Notes under the pieces: model-generated
Databases searched by the model: none
Told to the model about the DNA's origin: nothing
The model's input: only the letters and a program-made list of their open reading frames with translations
Assembly: GCF_000744655.1 (NCBI RefSeq)
Contig: NZ_JQMJ01000004.1
Span: 930,001-994,000, forward strand
From: Streptacidiphilus rugosus AM-16
Lineage (GTDB): Bacteria > Actinomycetota > Actinomycetes > Streptomycetales > Streptomycetaceae
Direction of reading: 5' to 3'
DNA length: 64,000 bases
Made by a program: the position numbers and the translations under genes
In this document: positions 48,918 to 57,255 of the stretch, piece by piece
Position numbering within the stretch: position 1 is the first letter of the stretch
Layout: each line of letters starts with the position of its first letter

Positions 48918-50801
48918 ATGACGGTCACACCTGGCCAGGCCATCACCGACCTGCCGGCCGTCGAGCCACACGTGGTCGCCGACATCGTCGGCGCGCTCCC
49001 CCCACGGTTGGCGAAGCGGCTCGACTCCGCCGTCGCCAAGGTCGCGACCCGGCCGCGCAGCTGGAGCGAGGACTCCGCCGAGCTGCGGATCGCCGTCGAC
49101 GAGGACGCGGAGCTCGTGCTGCGCACCGACGGCGGCACGGTGACCTCCGCCGAGGCGGTCGTCTGCTCCTGCCTGCTCGCCCCTGCCTGCCTGCACCGCG
49201 CCGCCGCCGTCAGCGCCGCCCCGCTCGCGGCCGCCCAGAGCGATGCCGGGGCCGACGACCAGCCCCCTCCGTTCGCCCAGCCCACGAGCTCAACCAAGAC
49301 AACGACCTCGACCGGCCCGGACTCGGTCCCGGAAGGCGCCGTCGGCGACGGCACGACGCCCGGCGCAAGCACCGCGGGCAAGACCGCCGAGGATCAGCTC
49401 TCCCCCCGCGAGCGCGAGGCCGCGAGCGGACTGTGGCAGGCGGGCGCCGCCGTCCTGGCCGCGGGAACCGGCGGCTCCGGGGCCGTGCTGCAGGCCGAAC
49501 TGCTGCGTGCCGCCCATGCCGCGGCCCTGGCCGGACTGCACCGGGCCGCCGCCGCGGCGGTCCGCACGACCGCCCTGGTCCGCGGCGCACGGAACGCCGA
49601 CCCTTCCTTCCGGCTCGCCGACCTGAGCGCCGCCCTGTGCGAGCTCCTCCTGGTGTCCCACGGGCTCGGGGCCGACACCTCCGCCCACGCCCCCGGCGGC
49701 GACTCGCTCGCGGCGCTGCGCGGCGTCGCCCGCCAGAGCTACGCCGCCGCGGGCTCGCTCCGTCTGTACGGCCTGTTCACCGAGCCCGTGCTGACGGACA
49801 CCCATGCCGGTGCCGTCACCTGCCTGGTCGACCGGCACGGCGTCCTCTCCAGCGTCGGCGACGTCCTCCCCCACGACGGCTCACCCGACGCCGCCGCCGC
49901 ACGCGCCGCCGCGGGCCGGGCCGTCCGGCTCGGCGACACGATGCTCAGCCACGTCCAACTGTCCGGCGGCGGCCTGAGTCTGTCCGGTGCGACCCGGTCC
50001 GGAACGGGCCGCCTGGGGGCCGGCCGCGGCGTCCGGGCGATCGGCGCGGCCGGCGTGGGCTGGACGGAGGCACCGCTCGCCGCCCTGTGGGAGAAGCCGC
50101 TGCGCGACCAGCTCACCCGCGCGCTCGCGGCGCACTCTCTGCCCAGGACCGAGCGCGCGGTCGGCGCCGACCTGCTCTTCGTCGACCTCACGCTGCTCGG
50201 TCCGGCCGACGGGCGGCTCCTGGCCCGGGTGGACGGCACCGCCACCCCCGTGGCGCTCCTGCCCGCCCACCCCGAGCCCGGTCTCGCCTACGCCCGCAAT
50301 CTCGCGGTGCTGGCCGACCATCCCGGCCTGCGCCTGCGCGCGGTCGGCCGCCTCGCGGCGACCGACCGCCCGGCCCTGCACCTGCTCGCCGCCGAACTCG
50401 ACGGCCACCGGGTCAACCTCGGCGTCGCACCGCTGCCGCCCCTCCCGGATCCGACGCCTCCGCCCGAGACCGGCCCGTCCGTGGCGCCCGCCTCCGGCGA
50501 CGCCCCGACCCACCTACTCCTCCGCCGCACCGAACGCGCCCTGGCCTCCGGCCGACGGGCCCTGCACCACGACTCCTCGGCCCCGGCGGACGTCGCTCGC
50601 CTGCACCGGGCGGCGCTCCCCACCGCCGCCACCCTTCTCGACGGGCTCCACCGCGCCGCCCGTGACGTCCCCCGCGACGCCTTCGGCCGCAGCCACCCCG
50701 ACAACCCCGCCCAGTTCGCCCGCACCTGGCTGGCCGCCGTGTCGTATCTCTCCGCCTTCACCACCGCCCGGTGCGTCGATCTCTGGCTCGGAGGCGAGTA
50801 G
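48918..50801 (+). CDS. SWIM zinc-finger protein (YehQ-like)
   Basis: A 627-aa protein starts at ATG 48918. The SWIM motif CSCLLAPACLH has Cys83-x-Cys85-x5-Cys91-x-His93, as expected for CxCxnCxH. The remainder is Ala/Leu-rich alpha/beta (LRGVARQSYAAAGSLRLYGL, SHVQLSGGGLSLSG, TERALASGRRALHHDSSA). SWIM domains bind nucleic acid or protein; E. coli YehQ closes the yehLMPQ set in the same order. It lies 64 bp after the VWA gene, so it is the last gene of this operon. A DNA-repair or recombination link is inferred from the SWIM motif and the promoter, not shown. Confidence 0.85.
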   Translation: MTVTPGQAITDLPAVEPHVVADIVGALPPRLAKRLDSAVAKVATRPRSWSEDSAELRIAVDEDAELVLRTDGGTVTSAEAVVCSCLLAPACLHRAAAVSAAPLAAAQSDAGADDQPPPFAQPTSSTKTTTSTGPDSVPEGAVGDGTTPGASTAGKTAEDQLSPREREAASGLWQAGAAVLAAGTGGSGAVLQAELLRAAHAAALAGLHRAAAAAVRTTALVRGARNADPSFRLADLSAALCELLLVSHGLGADTSAHAPGGDSLAALRGVARQSYAAAGSLRLYGLFTEPVLTDTHAGAVTCLVDRHGVLSSVGDVLPHDGSPDAAAARAAAGRAVRLGDTMLSHVQLSGGGLSLSGATRSGTGRLGAGRGVRAIGAAGVGWTEAPLAALWEKPLRDQLTRALAAHSLPRTERAVGADLLFVDLTLLGPADGRLLARVDGTATPVALLPAHPEPGLAYARNLAVLADHPGLRLRAVGRLAATDRPALHLLAAELDGHRVNLGVAPLPPLPDPTPPPETGPSVAPASGDAPTHLLLRRTERALASGRRALHHDSSAPADVARLHRAALPTAATLLDGLHRAARDVPRDAFGRSHPDNPAQFARTWLAAVSYLSAFTTARCVDLWLGGE

Positions 50802-50862
50802 CCGACTCCAACGCTCACGTCCACGCAATCACGAGGCCCGCCTGGCCGGCGTCGAGCAGGTC

Positions 50863-50952
50863 ATGGTGTCTGGTGAGCGCGTGCCCGTGTCCGACCAAGC
50901 ACGTCGCGACGCGAAGCGCCAGCGGCGCGCCGAGTACTGGGCCGCGCGGTGA
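50863..50952 (+). CDS. Very small basic ORF
   Basis: ATG 50863 opens a 29-aa peptide MVSGERVPVSDQARRDAKRQ and on to RAEYWAAR, overlapping the next start by GTGA. It resembles the basic mini-proteins found in actinobacterial phage and ICE gene strings. Too short for confident assignment. Confidence 0.35.
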   Translation: MVSGERVPVSDQARRDAKRQRRAEYWAAR

Positions 50953-51301
50953 CCAACGACCTCGACGCTCGCATCCGCGAGCTGATCAGCGACATCAACT
51001 TCGAGACCGGCGGCCCCGCGGGCAGCGAGCTGGAAGAGCTCGCCTGCCTGCGCGCCGCCGGCATCGGACAGGAGCCCTCTATGGACCCACCGACCGCCAC
51101 CCCAGCACCGTCGCCGTCGCGCGCCACTTCACCTACGACCACCTGCCCGAGCGCCTCCGCGCGGTCAACAAGCGCTGCCACGACCTCGCACAGGACATGG
51201 TCCAGATACTCCCCGACTGCCCCGAGCTCACCGTCGGGCTGCGGAAGCTCCTGGAGGCGAAGGACGCGTTCGTGCGCACCGCCGTCGAGCACGTCGGCTG
51301 A
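50949..51301 (+). pseudogene. Frameshifted mobile-element-type small gene(s)
   Basis: GTG 50949 opens MTNDLDARIRELISDINFET in one frame. Good coding sequence then shifts to another frame from about 51070 (DRHPSTVAVARHFTYDHLPE, then RLRAVNKRCHDLAQDMVQIL to a stop at 51301) with no start codon of its own. The second part is typical of short phage/ICE-borne proteins in Streptomyces, as I recall them. A frameshift or deletion has joined or broken two small genes. Confidence 0.55.
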
Positions 51302-51593
51302 TGCGGGTCAGCGTCAGCCACGGCCAACACCACGTCGAGATCCGCATGCACGGCAGCAGCCTGCGTCGCCTGCGCGCAGCCGAGAAGGCTGCAATCCGGC
51401 TCCTCGGCGACCCCGCTGACACGCCACCCGACCCCAGCCCTCCGGCCTCAGCCTCGGCGCTGACACCGAGCTCGTACCCAACCCGGACTGACCCACCATC
51501 CGAGTCCTGCTCGACGGACACGACGGCTACTGGGCCGCCAGCCGCTTCCAAGGCGGCCAGCCCAAGCAGTGGTCCTGGCCCACCCAGGGCTGA
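51301..51593 (+). pseudogene. Degenerate small genes of mobile-element type
   Basis: ATG 51301 overlaps the previous stop and encodes MRVSVSHGQHHVEIRMHGSS and further helical sequence, then loses coding character. A different frame ends SLGADTELVPNPD with a stop, and is directly followed, in the same phase and without a start codon, by IRVLLDGHDGYWAASRFQGG ending at 51591-51593. The latter is a common phage-type short protein. The whole looks like a decaying row of element genes. Confidence 0.5.
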
Positions 51594-51630
51594 ACAGGGC
51601 CGAGAGTCCGTCCGGTATGCAGCCCTCGGC

Positions 51631-51939
51631 TCACGACCAATTGCCCTGCGGCGTAGGCGGAATGTCATCCACGCCCGGTTTGTATGCCCTCGGTATGGCC
51701 ACTAGGCCAGCCACCTGCACCGATAGGCACTTGTCGCGCCTCAAGGCGCTCTTCGCCTTCCATTTCAGAACGAGGCTCATGCCGGTGACCACCGCTGCCG
51801 TGTGAGGCTCGGGAATGAAGGCAGCCGCGATGGAGCCGACGGTTGTCGCGTCTTCGGCGATGGCTTCGGTCTCCCGCTCCGTGAAGAAGATCACCATGTA
51901 GCCGCCGCGCGGTGTGGTCCCGTAGTGCGTTTTCGCCAC
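51631..51939 (-). CDS. Small hypothetical protein
   Basis: A 102-aa protein starts at GTG 51937-51939, with GGAG 8 nt upstream. It has a mildly hydrophobic centre (TTVGSIAAAFIPEPHTAAVV and TGMSLVLKWKAK) and one Cys. The centre resembles a short membrane-inserting or bacteriocin-like stretch (AAAFIPEPH), but it is too short to decide. No family recognised. It overlaps no other supported gene and lies in the low-density mobile region. Confidence 0.5.
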   Translation of the reverse strand: MAKTHYGTTPRGGYMVIFFTERETEAIAEDATTVGSIAAAFIPEPHTAAVVTGMSLVLKWKAKSALRRDKCLSVQVAGLVAIPRAYKPGVDDIPPTPQGNWS

Positions 51940-52165
51940 AGGGGCTCCTAGGCCAAAGAGTTGGCGTTTGGACACCATCCGTCACGATGGCGTGAGTCGA
52001 AGCGCGTTGGATGCTCTTTCGGTCTGCCCTGGGCGGCATCCGACTATGCCGGGTGCGTTCGTCCGCAGGCAGAAACTGGTTGAGAGCGATGGTGTAGGGG
52101 ATACCCAGCTCGCGGGAGCGCTCGCGAGCCCGCTTCTGCGCAGTGGTCTTGGGCTTCTTGGTCAT
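51940..52165 (-). pseudogene. Truncated small basic protein gene
   Basis: ATG 52163-52165 opens MTKKPKTTAQKRARERSREL followed by GIPYTIALNQF, an N-terminus shared by many short actinobacterial mobile-element proteins. The reading frame then continues without coding character across the gene at 51631-51939, so its natural C-terminus appears lost. Confidence 0.45.
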
Positions 52166-52522
52166 GTTGATCCTCTCTGCGGCGTGTGGACGCCTACGGC
52201 AAGAGAGGGACGCGGATTCACGGAGTCCGAAGACACTTTCGCTCGGTGAGCGAGTGGCGTACGTGGTTTGCCCAGTTGAAGTGAAGTCACGGGCTCCCGA
52301 AGGTGCCTGTTTCGCCTGGCGACCGACGAATGGTGTTCGTGACGAACCGTAAAGTAGCGGCAACTCTGGGTCCAGATTTGTCAAGCCCGCCCAGACGCAA
52401 CTCGCTCAGGTGGAAGTCTCGCCTCGCATTCCGCCTTCTCTGGGGAGCATGCTCGATCGTCCCAGCTACAGCGTGGCGCATACGGAGTACTTGACGGCAC
52501 ATCGGTAGGCCGGGAGGGTTGA

Positions 52523-52540
52523 GTGCAACGTCGTGCAACG
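52523..52540 (+). promoter_or_regulatory. GTGCAACG direct repeat upstream of the DUF6879/Scr1 set
   Basis: GTGCAACG occurs at 52523-52530 and again at 52533-52540, a 10-bp period (one helical turn) that fits dimer binding on one face. It sits 17-34 bp before the ATG at 52557. The same GTGCAA-N4-GTGCAA arrangement reappears at 54189-54204. Confidence 0.6.
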
Positions 52541-52556
52541 CCGAGAGGAGATGCAG

Positions 52557-52808
52557 ATGTCGCTCCAGCTGATCGCTGTCGACGAAGAAAGCGGAAAGTC
52601 CGGCTCGCCGACCGTCTACGTGGACCAGGAGCACGAGGAGTTCGTACTCCAGGGCTGGCTACCCAGCCCTGCCCTGGTCGCCGACCTCGAAGCCAACCCG
52701 GCCCTCGACCACGCGCCCGGCATCCCCGACGGCGAGGGCGTCGTGCGCATCCCCTTCCGCATGGCGGCCGCACTGAGGAAGGCCTGTGATGCAGCCGAAC
52801 TGGGCTGA
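52557..52808 (+). CDS. Small protein, first gene of the DUF6879/Scr1-type set
   Basis: An 83-aa acidic protein. ATG 52557 is preferred to ATG 52551 because GAGAGGAG at 52543-52550 abuts the latter. MSLQLIAVDEESGKSGSPTV and YVDQEHEEFVLQGWLPSP open a compact beta-rich protein of the type often found before DUF6879 genes. It ends with a helix (RMAAALRKACDAAELG). It overlaps the next gene by 20 bp and lies just behind the direct repeat, so the set is likely autoregulated. Function unknown. Confidence 0.72.
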   Translation: MSLQLIAVDEESGKSGSPTVYVDQEHEEFVLQGWLPSPALVADLEANPALDHAPGIPDGEGVVRIPFRMAAALRKACDAAELG

Positions 52809-53307
52809 CCTGATCGGCACCGCCAACGAGCACGCGAGACACCTGGAGCTGCGCGACCGCTACCTGGTACCCGACGAAGAGGTCGAGTTCCAGGCCTGGC
52901 GCGGCGACGGGACACTCGACGTCGACCCCGACGGTGACGGCTGGAGCAGATGGACGGGCATCGTTCGATCCGCCCTGAACCGCGGCTGCTCCGTGCAACG
53001 TCTGCGGATCGTCTCCGAACCGGTGACCGAGTACACCCGCTGGCTCCACGCCATCACCGCCGCCAACATCGCCGCCGGCGAACAGGTGCGCTGGCTTCCT
53101 CGCGCGATGGCCAGGGACCTGCTGATCCCGGCCGAGGACCTCTGGCTCTTCGACGACCACACGGTGGCGTTCAACGAGCTCGACGGGGACGGCAACTCCC
53201 ACGGCTGGGACCTTCGCACCGATCCGCCGCTCGCCGTCCGCATGTGCGTGGCCTGGAGCGAGCTCTGGGACCGCGCCATCCCTCACGAGAAGTACGAGAT
53301 CCACTGA
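52789..53307 (+). CDS. DUF6879 family protein
   Basis: A 172-aa protein; ATG 52789 lies 6 nt after GAGGAAGG (GTG 52786 is an alternative). LELRDRYLVPDEEVEFQAWR, RLRIVSEPVTEYTRWLHAIT, then EQVRWLPRA and LLIPAEDLWLFDDHTVAFNE are the hallmarks of DUF6879, a family restricted to actinomycetes and found beside Scr1/DUF5753-type HTH regulators. It probably acts as effector or partner of the regulator, as an odd kind of toxin-antitoxin or developmental control pair. No toxin activity is established. Confidence 0.88.
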   Translation: MQPNWADLIGTANEHARHLELRDRYLVPDEEVEFQAWRGDGTLDVDPDGDGWSRWTGIVRSALNRGCSVQRLRIVSEPVTEYTRWLHAITAANIAAGEQVRWLPRAMARDLLIPAEDLWLFDDHTVAFNELDGDGNSHGWDLRTDPPLAVRMCVAWSELWDRAIPHEKYEIH

Positions 53308-53313
53308 CCTGAC

Positions 53314-54177
53314 ATGGCACGATCCCCCCACTCCGGGGCCCAGGAAGTCCGCGAGCGCGTCGCCTCTCGCCTCCTCGGCCTGCGCACCCGCGCAGGCCTG
53401 TCGGGCGTCGAGCTGGCGGCACGCTGCGGCTGGTCCCCATCGAAGGTGTCACGCATCGAGCGCGCCCTGACCGCTCCGTCCCTCGCGGACATCCAGGCCT
53501 GGTGCGGCGCCACCCAGGCCGAGAGCGCAGTCGCGGAGGAGCTCGCCGACGCCACGGCGGAGGCGAACATCCTCTATCGGGAGTGGCGAGAGCGGCAGCG
53601 CCACGGCCTGAGGGTCTTCCAGGACGAGGCCATGACTGTCGCGGAGCGCACCCGCGTCCAGCGGGTCTACTGCGCCAACCTTCTGCCCGGCTTCTTCCAG
53701 ACCGCGGACTACACCGCGGCCGTGCTGCGCACCTGGGTCCGCGTCGAAGGCATCCCCGACGATGTGGACCAGGCGGTCGCGCGGCGTGCTGAGCGTGCTC
53801 GCCTGCTGCGGTCGCCCGAGCACCGCTTCGTCGTGGTCGTCGAGCAGGCCGTCCTGTCCTTCGTGATCGGTGGCCCGGCCGCGATGCGAGACCAGCTCAC
53901 GCACCTGATCGCAGTCTCGCGGCTGCCGGCCATTCGGCTGGGGATCATCCCGGCCGGGGTCGACCGCTCACCCCACTCCATGCTCCCGTTGGAGTCCTTC
54001 TACCTCTTCGACTCCCGCGCGGTCATGGTCGAGCTGGTCACCGCGCAGCTCGACATCACGGCCCGGCACGAAGTGGCGCTCTACGAGCGCTGCTTCGCGG
54101 AGCTGGAGAGCCTCGCTGTGTACGGGCGGGACGCCCGTGACCTGATCGCCGGAGCACGGGCAGGCATCTCGGCCTAG
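53314..54177 (+). CDS. XRE-type regulator with DUF5753 (Scr1/WhiJ-like) domain
   Basis: A 287-aa regulator, 6 bp after the DUF6879 gene. Residues about 10-75 form the XRE helix-turn-helix (GLSGVELAARCGWSPSKVSR as helix 2-3), and residues about 100-280 the DUF5753 domain (VYCANLLPGFFQTADYTAAV, VVVVEQAVLSFVIGGPAAMR, LGIIPAGVDRSPHSMLPLES, LYERCFAELESLAVYGRDAR). Family members such as WhiJ-like proteins repress developmental genes and are usually paired with a small DUF397 protein; here the partner is DUF6879 instead. The GTGCAA repeats upstream of the set and of the next gene are its likely operators. Confidence 0.92.
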   Translation: MARSPHSGAQEVRERVASRLLGLRTRAGLSGVELAARCGWSPSKVSRIERALTAPSLADIQAWCGATQAESAVAEELADATAEANILYREWRERQRHGLRVFQDEAMTVAERTRVQRVYCANLLPGFFQTADYTAAVLRTWVRVEGIPDDVDQAVARRAERARLLRSPEHRFVVVVEQAVLSFVIGGPAAMRDQLTHLIAVSRLPAIRLGIIPAGVDRSPHSMLPLESFYLFDSRAVMVELVTAQLDITARHEVALYERCFAELESLAVYGRDARDLIAGARAGISA

Positions 54178-54188
54178 TCGGCGCAGGC

Positions 54189-54204
54189 GTGCAAAACGGT
54201 GCAA
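54189..54204 (+). promoter_or_regulatory. Second GTGCAA direct repeat
   Basis: GTGCAA at 54189-54194 and 54199-54204, with the same 10-bp period as at 52523-52540. It lies just after the regulator stop and 76 bp before the small gene at 54281, so it could control that gene. Confidence 0.55.
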
Positions 54205-54280
54205 GAAAGTTGAGATGTCCTCAGCAGTAGCCGCACCGTGGTCGGGACGGAATCCACGCCCGGAAGCGAGGACCAAGCCG

Positions 54281-54505
54281 ATGAGCCACGCGCACGCCCC
54301 TGCACCGCCGCCGGAGACCACACTGTCCCGCCCTGCCGCCTCCGGCCTCGCGAGCTCGCCTCAGCCCGACCCGGTGCTCGACCGCGCGATTTGGAAGAGG
54401 CTGCGTGCTGCGGCCCGGCTGGGCAATCTCCAGCCCGAGGGAGCCCTGATCGTCCAGGAGCTGCACGAGCAGTACCCCGAGTGGCGCGAGCAGTGGTCTC
54501 GGTGA
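54281..54505 (+). CDS. Small hypothetical protein
   Basis: A 74-aa protein with start at ATG 54281 (GAGGA upstream); ATG 54215 in the same frame is an alternative but has a weaker site. Pro/Ala-rich N-terminus, then a helical tail (LDRAIWKRLRAAARLGNLQP, VQELHEQYPEWREQW). No family recognised. It is coupled with the next gene by GTGA. Confidence 0.5.
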   Translation: MSHAHAPAPPPETTLSRPAASGLASSPQPDPVLDRAIWKRLRAAARLGNLQPEGALIVQELHEQYPEWREQWSR

Positions 54506-54825
54506 GCCAGGGCGAAGCCCGCCCTGGCACCCCCGCGGACGACGCAGGGGCGCCGTCCTGGCCGCCAGCCTCATACTCAGCGGCGGCCGACTGGTGCCCG
54601 AACTGCGACTTCCCACTCAACCGCGCTGAGCAGCATGGGCGTTGCCTCGGCTACATCGTCGGCGCTCCCGGGCTCCCGTTGTGCTCCTGCCCGTGCACGG
54701 AGCCGCGCCGCGCTGCTGCAGCGACGCGCAAGCCCGATGCCCAAGGCGTCGTTGTAAACAGTTCGCAGGCCACAGAAGGATCAACCAGTACGGCCCGTAC
54801 GGCCCCCTCTGGATGTCACGCCTAA
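54502..54825 (+). CDS. Small Cys-rich (zinc-binding-like) protein
   Basis: A 107-aa protein starts at GTG 54502, overlapping the upstream stop by GTGA. A cluster WCPNCDFPLNRAEQHGRC then LPLCSCPC (about residues 33-70) provides seven Cys plus His, consistent with a zinc-binding fold. N- and C-terminal thirds are low complexity. Unknown function; it follows the Scr1-type set and could be a small regulated gene. Confidence 0.52.
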   Translation: MSQGEARPGTPADDAGAPSWPPASYSAAADWCPNCDFPLNRAEQHGRCLGYIVGAPGLPLCSCPCTEPRRAAAATRKPDAQGVVVNSSQATEGSTSTARTAPSGCHA

Positions 54826-54943
54826 AGCCATGCAGGAGGAATTTTCGGTGCAACGGGATGGATCCTCTTAGCCATTCTGCTAATTGGAGGGTTCTTCGCC
54901 TACCTCATCTGGTTCGCAGCAGCGTCACCACCAACTGAGCGAG

Positions 54944-54967
54944 CCGGTTCCCGAGGGCGGGAACCGG
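54944..54967. terminator. Hairpin between convergent units
   Basis: A perfect 10-bp inverted repeat (54944-54953 and 54958-54967) with a 4-nt loop. Together with the next two hairpins it forms a multi-stem terminator zone between the rightward small genes and the leftward TPR gene. Confidence 0.75.
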
Positions 54968-54973
54968 ACCCGG

Positions 54974-54997
54974 GTGCTCTGGCGAACCCCAGAGCAC
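54974..54997. terminator. Second hairpin between convergent units
   Basis: A perfect 9-bp inverted repeat (54974-54982 and 54989-54997) with a 6-nt loop, 6 nt after the preceding stem. Confidence 0.7.
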
Positions 54998-55023
54998 GGT
55001 CTGCCGGACGCGGAGACGGGCCA

Positions 55024-55050
55024 CGGCCCCGACGGATCGCGTCGGGGCCG
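55024..55050 (-). terminator. Terminator of the TPR gene
   Basis: A perfect 11-bp inverted repeat (55024-55034 and 55040-55050) with a 5-nt loop begins 9 bp beyond the TPR stop codon on the leftward strand. Confidence 0.8.
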
Positions 55051-55059
55051 CGCGGCGTG

Positions 55060-57255
55060 TCAGCCGGGGAGCAGGTCGGGCATCAGGTCGTAGACCTGTT
55101 CGGCGCTGGCCGGGTCGCTGTCCAGGCAGGCCTGCAGGTCGGCGCGGGCCGCGTCGGGGCGGTCCAGAAGCATCAGGCAGCGTGCGCGCTGGAGCCGCGC
55201 GTCCGCGTCGTCCTCCGAGTCGAGGAGGGCGTCCAGCAGCTTGACCGCGTCGTCGTACCGCTGCGCGTCGTGGTAGACCAGCGCGAGGTTGAAACGGACC
55301 CCCGGGTCCTCGGACAGCGCGGCCGCCCGCTCCAGATCCGCCGTGGCGCGGCCGAGATCGCCCTCCTGGTAGGCGAGCTCCCCGCGCAGCGCCCACGCCT
55401 GGCCGCATGCGGGGTCCGCTGCCAGCGCGGCGGCGTACGCCTGCTCCGCAGCGGCGGGGTCGGTCTCCGCCAGCACGCTGCCCTTCAGGCAGAGCAGCTG
55501 CGGATCGTCGGGCGACAGGGCCAGCCCCGCCTCGGCGTCGTGGAGCGCGGCGTGGGCGTCCCCGAACTGGGCCAGCAGCGCGCCGCGGTTGAGGTGGGCC
55601 GAGGGGAAGGCCGGGTCCAGCCGCAGCACGTAGCCGAGGTCGGCCACGGCGCCGTCGAGGTCGCCCAGTTCGGTGCGGACGTCGCTGCGGTTGAAGTACG
55701 CCTCAGGAAACGGCGGCGACAGGCGGACGGCCTGGTCGTAGTCGGTCAGCGCGTGCTCCAGCTCACCCAGTTGGCGGTGGAGCATGCCGCGGTCGAACCA
55801 GTACTCGGCGTAGTTGGGGTCCCGCTCGATCACCGCGGTGTAATCGGCGACGGCGTCCTCGAAACGCTTCAGGCCCGCGTACACCTGCGCGCGGTTGTAC
55901 CGCAGCACCGAGCGGTGCAGCGCGTGCTCGTCGGCCTCCAGGGTCTCGTCCAGGCGGGCCATGCAGGTGTCCAGGAGGGTCAGGGCCTCCTGCAGCCGAC
56001 CCTGGTGAACCTCCACCAGCGCCAGCCCGTTGCGGTTGAACACCGTGAGCGCCTCGCGCTCCTTCGGGTCCGGGGCCCACCTGGCGAACGCGATGGCCTG
56101 GTTGGCCCAGGCGCGGGCCACGTCGTGGTCGCGCCGGTCCTCCTCGAAGTGCCGCGTGTACAGCATCGCGGTCGCGTACGCCGCCTGCATGTGCACCTCG
56201 GGCGCGCTGCTGAGGGTGCGTGCCTCGTCGTAGAGCGGAAGCGCGCGTTCGGGCAGTCCCAGCGCGGCGAAGGAGGTGGTCATCTTGGTGGTGAACGCCC
56301 ACCAGTGATCCGGGTGGCTCAGGTGGTCGACCAGCAGCCGTCCGCGCTCACCGAGGTCCACGACGGCGTGGTAGTAGCCGAGGTCCATGCAGTAGTCGAG
56401 GGCGTGCCGCAGCGCGTCGGCCCCGGTGTCGGCCGGGGCCGAGCCGTGCTGGGCGTGCCACGGGACGGCGCCGAGCAGGAGCGACGCCTGACCGGTCGCC
56501 TCAAGTTCGGCCCGGCGCCGGTCGTGCAGCGCCGCGCGCTCGGCCGGCGGGAGCTCCTGGTAGGCGACCAGAACCGCGGGGTCGTCGTCGGTGCCGTCGC
56601 CTGCGACGTAGCAAGCAGCCCGCTCCATGCCCGTCACGGCGTCAGCGTCGGCCTCCGGTTCCGGTTCCGCTTCGATGAGCGCGCAGTGGGCTTCGAGCGC
56701 CGTGGGAAGCGTCTCCGGTCCGGGGCCGACGGGGATCTCCAGCGGTTCGCCGTCCGTGGTGACGACCACACGGAGCCGCTCCGGGGGGACGCGGCGCAGC
56801 AACACGGCCAGGAACTCCGCGTCCGTCGGATCCGCCCGGTGGGCGTCACCGACCACGAGGGCCCGAGGGCCCGCGTCGAGAGCGCCCAGGTACTCCTCGA
56901 CGAACTCGACCAGACCGTGGGCGATGCGCAGGGTCCGCAGCGGAGAGTAGAAGCGGGTGCGTTCCTTCGGCACGGCCAGCGAGGTCAGCGTCTCGCGTGT
57001 CGCGGGCACCACGTCGCGCAGTTCCGGGGTGGTCGAAAGGATCTCGATGTCATGACGGGCCACCACCTCGGGACAGCGTTCGAGCGCGTCAGGGACCAGC
57101 GCCCGCAGGATCGCCCCTGCCGCCGTGTAGGGGCCGCGCAGTCGCCGGTGGGCGCTGACCTCGGCGAGCACAGGCGGGAGGTCGAGTCCCCGACGCGCCC
57201 TGACGCGTTCCGTCCCCAGCTGAGCCCTGATCCACAGATGACGATGCTCCGGCAT
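55060..57255 (-). CDS. TPR-repeat protein of the peptide cassette
   Basis: A 731-aa protein starts at ATG 57253-57255. Residues about 1-230 are alpha/beta and resemble a nucleotidase or ATPase-like fold without a P-loop (LRTLRIAHGLVEFVEEYLGA, RALVVGDAHRADPTDAEFLA), so no ATP binding is claimed. From about residue 300 onwards at least nine TPR-type helical repeats follow (RYNRAQVYAGLKRFEDAVAD, YWFDRGMLHRQLGELEHALT, AYFNRSDVRTELGDLDGAVA, ALRGELAYQEGDLGRATADL). TPRs bind peptides or proteins. It is last in the leftward cassette, 55 bp after the metalloprotease gene, and may recognise the cassette's small peptide or its target. Confidence 0.83.
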   Translation of the reverse strand: MPEHRHLWIRAQLGTERVRARRGLDLPPVLAEVSAHRRLRGPYTAAGAILRALVPDALERCPEVVARHDIEILSTTPELRDVVPATRETLTSLAVPKERTRFYSPLRTLRIAHGLVEFVEEYLGALDAGPRALVVGDAHRADPTDAEFLAVLLRRVPPERLRVVVTTDGEPLEIPVGPGPETLPTALEAHCALIEAEPEPEADADAVTGMERAACYVAGDGTDDDPAVLVAYQELPPAERAALHDRRRAELEATGQASLLLGAVPWHAQHGSAPADTGADALRHALDYCMDLGYYHAVVDLGERGRLLVDHLSHPDHWWAFTTKMTTSFAALGLPERALPLYDEARTLSSAPEVHMQAAYATAMLYTRHFEEDRRDHDVARAWANQAIAFARWAPDPKEREALTVFNRNGLALVEVHQGRLQEALTLLDTCMARLDETLEADEHALHRSVLRYNRAQVYAGLKRFEDAVADYTAVIERDPNYAEYWFDRGMLHRQLGELEHALTDYDQAVRLSPPFPEAYFNRSDVRTELGDLDGAVADLGYVLRLDPAFPSAHLNRGALLAQFGDAHAALHDAEAGLALSPDDPQLLCLKGSVLAETDPAAAEQAYAAALAADPACGQAWALRGELAYQEGDLGRATADLERAAALSEDPGVRFNLALVYHDAQRYDDAVKLLDALLDSEDDADARLQRARCLMLLDRPDAARADLQACLDSDPASAEQVYDLMPDLLPG

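Noticed and set aside
55060..57255. ATP-binding STAND domain in the N-terminal part of the TPR protein
   Set aside because: No P-loop (GxxxxGKS/T) is visible in the first 230 residues.
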